Assembly: GCA_013001805.1 (NCBI GenBank)
Contig: JABDLW010000439.1
Location: forward strand, 1-11,008
DNA: 11,008 nt
Direction of reading: 5' to 3'
Source of the DNA: Saprospiraceae bacterium
GTDB taxonomy: Bacteria; Bacteroidota; Bacteroidia; Chitinophagales; Saprospiraceae
The position numbers were made by a program, and so were the translations under genes. Of this stretch, positions 6,754-11,008 are shown piece by piece; positions within the stretch are counted from its first letter, which is position 1, and the number at the start of each line of letters is the position of its first letter. The notes beneath the pieces are model-generated. The model saw nothing but the letters and a program-made list of their open reading frames with translations. It searched no databases and was not told the origin of the DNA.

Positions 6754-7686
6754 CTACACTTCCATACTATCAAATACTTGCATTACTTGCCGCACATGTC
6801 CTTCCGATTCACGTAAAAGGTTCATCTCCTCTTCATTCAACTTGAGTTCGATCACTTCTTCAATACCTCTGGCACCGAGCTTAACCGGGACTCCTAAAAA
6901 CACATCTTTCATCCCATACTGGCCCGTAAGTTTCACACAACAAGGAAAAATTCGATTTTCATCCCGAACGATCGCTTCAACCATCTGTGCTGCGGCGGCA
7001 CCTGGTGCATACCACGCTGATGTCCCCATTAACTTAACTAATTCGCCCCCACCCGTTTTCGTTCTTTGTACAATCGCGTCCAGTTGTTCAGAATCAATCA
7101 TCTCAGTCACTGGAATTCCACTTACGGTTGTATATCTGGGAAGTGGTACCATCGTATCGCCATGCCCACCCATCAAAATTGCCTGAATGTCTTTTGGCGA
7201 CACCTGCAGGGCAGTTGCAAGAAAAGCCCGGTAACGCGCGGTATCTAGTATACCCGCCATGCCAAAAACCCTCTTGTCACTGAGTCCTGATACCTGGTGG
7301 GCCGCATAGGTCATCACATCCAGTGGATTAGATACTACAATAATGATGGGATCTGGCGAATGCTCCAGAATCGCTTTTGTTACCGAGGCAACAATTTTCG
7401 CATTAGTCGAAATTAAATCGTCGCGGCTCATCCCCGGTTTTCTGGGTATCCCAGCCGTAATTACGACCACATCAGAACCTGCCGTGTCTGCATAGTTATC
7501 GGATCCGATCAATTTTGTACTGTAATAATCAATGGGAGCTTGTTGCCAACTATCCAAGGCTTTACCACGGGCCAAATCTCCGACAATATCCAGTAAGACA
7601 ACTTCTTTCAGAAAATCTTTATGTGCCAGTACATTTGCTACGGTGGCACCTACATTGCCAGCACCAACTACAGTTACTTTACTCAT
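6754..7686 (-). CDS. mdh: Malate dehydrogenase (LDH-like type), NAD-dependent
   Basis: This 310-residue TCA-cycle enzyme interconverts malate and oxaloacetate. A Rossmann domain opens with GAGNVG at 8-13, and D33 at the end of the second strand favours NAD over NADP. The active-site loop IPRKPGMSRDD gives R82 and R88, and R82 in place of the lactate-type glutamine supports malate over lactate. D148 and R151 lie in ILDTARYR, and the catalytic H175 in GGHGDTMVPL. IFPCCVKLTGQYG (246-258) is a usual C-terminal signature. Length and motifs are normal. ATG 7686 gives the expected MSKVTVVGAG start and lies 29 bases after a TACATTTG element on the minus strand. It is divergent from the metallopeptidase gene and may extend as a transcript into the PRXL2-VWA pair, although a hairpin intervenes. 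Confidence 0.96.
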   Translation of the reverse strand: MSKVTVVGAGNVGATVANVLAHKDFLKEVVLLDIVGDLARGKALDSWQQAPIDYYSTKLIGSDNYADTAGSDVVVITAGIPRKPGMSRDDLISTNAKIVASVTKAILEHSPDPIIIVVSNPLDVMTYAAHQVSGLSDKRVFGMAGILDTARYRAFLATALQVSPKDIQAILMGGHGDTMVPLPRYTTVSGIPVTEMIDSEQLDAIVQRTKTGGGELVKLMGTSAWYAPGAAAAQMVEAIVRDENRIFPCCVKLTGQYGMKDVFLGVPVKLGARGIEEVIELKLNEEEMNLLRESEGHVRQVMQVFDSMEV

Positions 7687-7698
7687 AAGCTTTATTTA

Positions 7699-7710
7699 CA
7701 TTTATAAATG
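7699..7710. promoter_or_regulatory. Perfect 12-base palindrome at the predicted mdh transcription start
   Basis: CATTTATAAATG is its own reverse complement. It sits 13 bases before the mdh start codon and just downstream of the -7 element, where a bound regulator would block initiation. An overlapping ACTCAT (7681-7686) and ATGAGT (7708-7713) pair also spans the start codon. AT-rich palindromes of this length can arise by chance. Confidence 0.35.
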
Positions 7711-7715
7711 AGTCT

Positions 7716-7723
7716 CAAATGTA
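7716..7723 (-). promoter_or_regulatory. -7 promoter element for mdh
   Basis: On the minus strand this reads TACATTTG, an exact TAnnTTTG match 29 bases before the mdh ATG. It is identical to the element in front of sucC. A clear TTG at the -33 position is not visible. Confidence 0.55.
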
Positions 7724-7941
7724 GAAATTATTGTCTGGATCTTATAAGTCATCGAGGCAGATTCCAAATTATCGGGTTTACACATATTAATAATATTTAA
7801 AATGTCTAATCTTCTTTAAATTTGCAACATTTGGGCAAGAAATGAAGTTAATGATACGAATCATCTCATTTTGGCAGGTTTTATGTTGCGATTTAAACAG
7901 TGATGTCTAAAATTGTGATAATCGTCATGTCGAAGAAGAGG

Positions 7942-7958
7942 TAATTTTGTTAAATTTG
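7942..7958 (+). promoter_or_regulatory. Two adjacent -7 elements before the metallopeptidase gene
   Basis: TAATTTTG (7942-7949) and TAAATTTG (7951-7958) both match TAnnTTTG and are separated by a single base. They end 30 and 21 bases before TTG 7980, the same range as for the acyl-CoA dehydrogenase and mdh genes. A further exact match lies at 7817-7824. The position of this pair is one reason for choosing the downstream start codon. No good -33 TTG is seen. Confidence 0.45.
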
Positions 7959-7979
7959 ATAGTTCAATTGGATTTGGAT

Positions 7980-9470
7980 TTGAAACGGACTTCACTAATA
8001 CTATGCACTCTACTAATATTGGGCTTCCATGGGATGGCTCAAGAGCAGGAAGTAAAATGTGCCACCACAGCTGACTATCCTGAATGGTTGGCGGGTTATC
8101 TGAGCAATCCGCACCGTCCCAAGGCTAGAAATGCCGATGAGGTTGTTTATCTGCCGATCACCGTACATAGTGTAGGGAAGAGCGACGGCTCCGGCCACTA
8201 TCCACTCCTTCGGATTTTTGAATCAATTTGCCGGCTGAATGAAGATTTTGCTCCCTACAAGATTCAATTCTACCTTAAGGATGATATAAACATCATTAAT
8301 CGTGATCTGTACTATGATCACGACAATTTTGGTGATGGGGCGCGGATGATGCGGACATTTAAAAAACCCCTAACCATTAATACGTATATTACGAATTCAG
8401 CACCGAACAATGCCTGTGGCTACTGGCATCAGAGCGAGGACGCCATTGTAGTAATTAAAAATTGTATGGGTGGTGGTGGCCACACGTGGACACATGAAGT
8501 GGGACATTGGCTGAGTTTGCCGCATACTTTCTTTGGCTGGGAGAACAAGACTTACGATCCGGATGAGGCTACCCCAAAGTATCACAGCATCAATGGAAAG
8601 GACACTTCTTTTGTTGAGGATGCTCTGGGACACAATTGCCGTAAAGCTGGCGACAGATTTTGTGATACCCCAGCCGACTACCTTAGCCTGGGATGGAGTT
8701 GCAACAGCACGTTCAAAAGTGTTCAGGTACAAAAAGATCCATTGGGTATTGATTTCCGCTCCGACGGGTCCAATTTTATGTCTTATTCAATCGATGCATG
8801 TCAATCTAAGTTTTCCGAGGAACAAAATGAGGCAATGCTCGATTATATTTCTTTTGCCAAATCTTTCATGGTAAATTCGGCCATACCGACTGGTCCGGTT
8901 TCGAGTGATCCTATGACTTTTGTGAGCCCGGAGAACAATCAACAGGTGCATTACCAAAGCATTAAATTAGAATGGGATCATCATCCCAACGCCACTCACT
9001 ATCTGGTCAATATCAGTAAATTCAGCTTCTTTGTGACGTTAGATTACGAGTTTGTGGTGGAGGGAAACTCGATGAATATTGGCGACCTTCCGGTTGATAA
9101 GAAATGGTATTGGCGGGTTAAACCATTCAACGCCTACGACGCCTGCGGCACTTTTACTGAGGCTGGGTCATTTAATACCTATGATGTCACCGCAGTCGAT
9201 GAAATTAGCGAAAATAACCATTTGGAAATTTATCCTACTTTGGTGCCAAGTAACAATCCCACCATTCACGTCAATTTTGATTTTGCCGAACTGCTTCCGG
9301 TACAGGTGGATTTGTTTGGCATGGAAGGTCGTTTGGTGAAGAAGGCAACTTTCGATAATCCGGGACGAAGCCTGCAGGATATTCACCTCGACAATCTTAA
9401 TCCGGGAATTTATCTGATGAAGATCTCCTCCAGGAAAGGAACTCTAGTCAAGAGGATTAGCATCCAGTAA
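7980..9470 (+). CDS. Secreted M43-type (pappalysin-like) metallopeptidase with T9SS sorting domain
   Basis: The protein has 496 residues from TTG 7980. The frame is open to 7947, but TTG 7980 yields a classic signal peptide (MKRTSLILCTLL, ending HGMAQ near residue 21), while the longer start would overlap the promoter-like elements. The catalytic domain (about 50-300) carries the zinc motif HEVGHWLSLPH at 172-182 (ligands H172, H176, H182; general base E173), an FCDTPADY stretch typical of M43 at about 227-234, and a Met-turn NFMSY with M267. The usual metzincin glycine in the zinc motif is Ser179. A fibronectin-III-like segment follows (about 310-400), then a C-terminal region from about 414 (LEIYPTLVPSN, LFGMEGRLV, LNPGIYLMKI, KRISIQ), which is a type-A T9SS secretion signal. 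It should be exported and released or anchored at the surface. Cysteine pairs suggest disulfides. The target protein is unknown. Confidence 0.9.
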   Translation: MKRTSLILCTLLILGFHGMAQEQEVKCATTADYPEWLAGYLSNPHRPKARNADEVVYLPITVHSVGKSDGSGHYPLLRIFESICRLNEDFAPYKIQFYLKDDINIINRDLYYDHDNFGDGARMMRTFKKPLTINTYITNSAPNNACGYWHQSEDAIVVIKNCMGGGGHTWTHEVGHWLSLPHTFFGWENKTYDPDEATPKYHSINGKDTSFVEDALGHNCRKAGDRFCDTPADYLSLGWSCNSTFKSVQVQKDPLGIDFRSDGSNFMSYSIDACQSKFSEEQNEAMLDYISFAKSFMVNSAIPTGPVSSDPMTFVSPENNQQVHYQSIKLEWDHHPNATHYLVNISKFSFFVTLDYEFVVEGNSMNIGDLPVDKKWYWRVKPFNAYDACGTFTEAGSFNTYDVTAVDEISENNHLEIYPTLVPSNNPTIHVNFDFAELLPVQVDLFGMEGRLVKKATFDNPGRSLQDIHLDNLNPGIYLMKISSRKGTLVKRISIQ

Positions 9471-9594
9471 CACGGCAATTAAACGCTTAGCCTTTTTCTA
9501 TCTGCAGGTCAATCATGATCTAAATCCATCTTTTTTTAGTACTTGATCTTTCATTCATTGGCAAAAAAGTACATTTGCAAAAAAAAGCCAATAC
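9471..9594 (+). promoter_or_regulatory. sucC upstream region with -7 element flanked by an inverted repeat
   Basis: TACATTTG at 9570-9577 is an exact TAnnTTTG match ending 17 bases before the sucC ATG, with a possible TTG at 9543-9545 (24-base spacer, as before the acyl-CoA dehydrogenase gene). ATTGGC at 9557-9562 and GCCAAT at 9587-9592 form a 6-base inverted repeat around the element. A T-run at 9531-9537 has no convincing stem before it, so I do not call a terminator for the peptidase gene. Confidence 0.55.
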
Positions 9595-10806
9595 ATGAAT
9601 TTACACGAGTATCAAGGTAAAGAATTGCTCCAAAAATATGGAGTTGCCATTCAAAACGGCAAGGTAGCCACTACCCTACCCGAAGCAAAGCAGGCATATC
9701 ATGCCTTAAAGAAGGAAACCGGTACTGACTTCGTTGTCGTAAAGGCACAAATTCATGCCGGAGGGCGAGGTAAAGGAGGTGGTGTGAAGTTGGCGAAAGA
9801 TCAAGCTCAGTTTGAAGATGTGGCTAGCAGGATCTTAGGTATGATGCTGAAGACCCCACAGACTCCGGGAGGAATGGAAGGAGAAGGTAAATTGGTAAGA
9901 AAGATACTCGTGGCAGAGGATGTATACGCTCCGGACTTTGACGCTTGCAGCGAATATTATGTTTCGATTCTTACTGATCGGGAACGACAGCGAAATGTAA
10001 TTATCTACTCTACAGAAGGAGGAATGGATATCGAAGCGGTAGCTGAAAATACGCCCCATCTGGTACAGAAAGAATACGTTGATCCTCAACTGGGTTTACT
10101 TCCCTTTCAGAGCCGGAAAATCGCATTCAACCTCGGGTTAAGCGGAACGGCTTTTAAGCAAATGACGAAATTTATTTCATCTCTTTATAAGGCATTTGTG
10201 GGATCTGATGCTACCCTTTTTGAAATCAATCCTTGCCTTAAGACAGGTGATGATCGCATACTTGCCGTAGATTGTAAAGTGTCGCTTGACGAAAATGCCT
10301 TATACCGTCATAAAGACCTGGAGGACATGAGAGATTTGGATGAGGAGGATCCTACCGATGTTGAAGCCAAAAACTTTGGTCTCAACTTCGTGAACCTGGA
10401 TGGAAATGTGGGCTGCATGGTTAATGGAGCTGGCCTCGCCATGGCCACCATGGATATCATCAAGCTTTCTGGAGGAGAACCAGCAAACTTTCTGGATGTG
10501 GGTGGAACCGCCGATGCCGATCGGGTAGAAAAGGCATTTCGGATCATCCTCAAAGACCCCAAGGTAAAAGCTATCCTGATCAATATTTTTGGTGGAATAG
10601 TGAGGTGCGATCGAGTGGCAAATGGAGTTGTGCAAGCCTATAAAAATATAGGTGATATCAAAGTTCCTATCATAGTACGATTACAAGGAACCAACGCCGA
10701 TTTGGCCAAAGAAATAATTGACCAATCCGGTTTATCAGTCCGCTCAGCCATTGAATTACAGGAAGCTGCCAGCATCGTTTCTGAGGTTTTGCAAAATGCC
10801 GGATAA
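9595..10806 (+). CDS. sucC: Succinyl-CoA synthetase (succinate-CoA ligase), beta subunit
   Basis: This 403-residue ATP-grasp subunit pairs with the alpha subunit SucD in the TCA-cycle step that turns succinyl-CoA into succinate with formation of ATP or GTP. It begins with the standard MNLHEYQGKELL. K50 and GGRGKGGG (56-63) form the nucleotide-binding region. E210-I-N212-P and D226 in AVDCK match the Mg2+-binding positions of the E. coli enzyme. NGAGLAMATMDIIKLSGGEP (277-296) and NIFGGIVRCD (330-339) are the conserved C-terminal CoA-ligase segments. Length is typical of the family, and nothing is missing. ATG 9595 lies 17 bases after the -7 element. sucD is not next to it; the downstream gene is xseA, so the alpha subunit must be encoded elsewhere. 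Confidence 0.97.
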   Translation: MNLHEYQGKELLQKYGVAIQNGKVATTLPEAKQAYHALKKETGTDFVVVKAQIHAGGRGKGGGVKLAKDQAQFEDVASRILGMMLKTPQTPGGMEGEGKLVRKILVAEDVYAPDFDACSEYYVSILTDRERQRNVIIYSTEGGMDIEAVAENTPHLVQKEYVDPQLGLLPFQSRKIAFNLGLSGTAFKQMTKFISSLYKAFVGSDATLFEINPCLKTGDDRILAVDCKVSLDENALYRHKDLEDMRDLDEEDPTDVEAKNFGLNFVNLDGNVGCMVNGAGLAMATMDIIKLSGGEPANFLDVGGTADADRVEKAFRIILKDPKVKAILINIFGGIVRCDRVANGVVQAYKNIGDIKVPIIVRLQGTNADLAKEIIDQSGLSVRSAIELQEAASIVSEVLQNAG

Positions 10807-10842
10807 AAGTGGCCCTTCATTTTAAGTAATTGGCATAGCACA

Positions 10843-11008
10843 GTGAAGAAATATACCCTGTTTGAATTGCAGCAATATCTGCATAGAGTCATTTCACTCA
10901 ACTTTCCAGAACCCGTCTGGGTGACGGCCGAGGTGTCACAGGTCAAATCTTCAAGGGGACATCTTTACCTTGATCTCGTTCAGAAAAAAGAGGGAGATCA
11001 GGGCCAGG
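10843..11008 (+). CDS. xseA: Exodeoxyribonuclease VII large subunit, N-terminal end (partial)
   Basis: The first 55 codons of a gene run off the right edge. From GTG 10843 the protein starts MKKYTLFELQQYLHRV and continues with NFPEPVWVTAEVSQVKSSRG and HLYLDLV. This is the OB-fold N-terminal domain of XseA, the large subunit of exonuclease VII, which degrades single-stranded DNA in mismatch repair and damage processing. The frame has no ATG between the sucC stop (TAA 10804-10806, same frame) and GTG 10843, and GTG reproduces the family N-terminus, so GTG is preferred. The 36-base gap and lack of a promoter element suggest co-transcription with sucC. The catalytic domain and any xseB lie beyond the window. 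Confidence 0.9.
   Translation, partial: MKKYTLFELQQYLHRVISLNFPEPVWVTAEVSQVKSSRGHLYLDLVQKKEGDQGQ

Larger units (their letters stand above)
7687..7979. other. Divergent intergenic region with promoter elements for both sides
   Basis: About 290 AT-rich bases separate mdh from the metallopeptidase gene. They hold the minus-strand mdh element at 7716-7723, a 12-base palindrome at 7699-7710, and three plus-strand TAnnTTTG matches (7817-7824, 7942-7949, 7951-7958). Two tiny overlapping reading frames, 7842-7910 (22 codons) and 7903-7944 (13 codons), follow the first of these; I do not call them genes. No RNA gene is recognised. Confidence 0.55.

Noticed and set aside
7947..7979. Eleven-residue N-terminal extension of the metallopeptidase from TTG 7947
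   Set aside because: The start would fall inside a promoter-like element, and the signal peptide begins properly at TTG 7980.
8397..8874. Alternative frames on both strands within the metallopeptidase gene
   Set aside because: They overlap the catalytic domain containing the zinc motif and show no recognisable protein features of their own.
9531..9537. Run of seven T after the metallopeptidase gene as a terminator
   Set aside because: No stem of more than three or four pairs precedes it.
9835..10635. Open frames on the minus strand opposite sucC
   Set aside because: sucC is unmistakable on the plus strand; the antisense frames have low-complexity or random composition and no family motifs.
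1..11008. Defence system, CRISPR array, toxin-antitoxin pair, prophage or insertion sequence
   Set aside because: I saw no spaced repeats, transposase, integrase, terminal inverted repeats, tRNA or paired small genes; the gene content is housekeeping or conserved chromosomal.

Overview
The window looks like ordinary chromosome from a member of the Bacteroidota, plausibly a Saprospiraceae/Lewinella-like or other environmental lineage; that finer placement is a guess from gene content. The evidence is a secreted peptidase ending in a type IX secretion (T9SS) sorting domain, a DUF1835 protein, small Zn-ribbon and secreted proteins of types I associate with Bacteroidota, an LDH-type malate dehydrogenase, few usable Shine-Dalgarno sequences, and repeated exact matches to the Bacteroidota -7 promoter element TAnnTTTG just before genes. 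I see no tRNA, rRNA, CRISPR array, insertion sequence, phage gene or attachment site.

Layout. At 1-162 is the 3' end of rarA (replication-associated recombination ATPase). A plus-strand run follows: acyl-CoA dehydrogenase (246-1388), a small CxxC...CxxxC Zn-ribbon protein (1495-1854), a lipoprotein glycerophosphodiester phosphodiesterase (1919-2839) and a DUF1835 protein with a TTG start (2882-3772). This run meets a minus-strand block tail to tail, with 22 bases between the two stop codons. Read in transcription order (right to left), the minus block is mdh (7686-6754), a PRXL2/SelL-like thioredoxin-fold protein (6648-6106), a VWA/MIDAS protein (6101-5007, only 4 bases after the previous stop) and a secreted protein of unknown function (4715-3795). 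From 7980 the plus strand resumes with a secreted M43-type metallopeptidase carrying a T9SS tail, then sucC (9595-10806) and the 5' end of xseA (10843 to the window edge).

How the genes fit together. mdh and sucC are TCA-cycle enzymes, and the acyl-CoA dehydrogenase feeds acetyl-CoA into the same pathway. All three have TAnnTTTG elements 17-30 bases before the start codon; those of mdh and sucC are identical (TACATTTG). The tight PRXL2-VWA pair looks like one transcription unit, but the MoxR-type AAA+ ATPase that usually works with VWA proteins is not in the window. The rest is housekeeping (DNA repair, lipid headgroup turnover) or conserved genes of unknown function.

I did not find a convincing new multi-gene system. 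The points most worth a second look are the PRXL2-VWA pair, the serine replacing the conserved metzincin glycine in the M43 peptidase, the perfect palindromes at 4938-4951 and 7699-7710, the bulged hairpin at 6661-6690, and the uncharacterised secreted and Zn-ribbon proteins.
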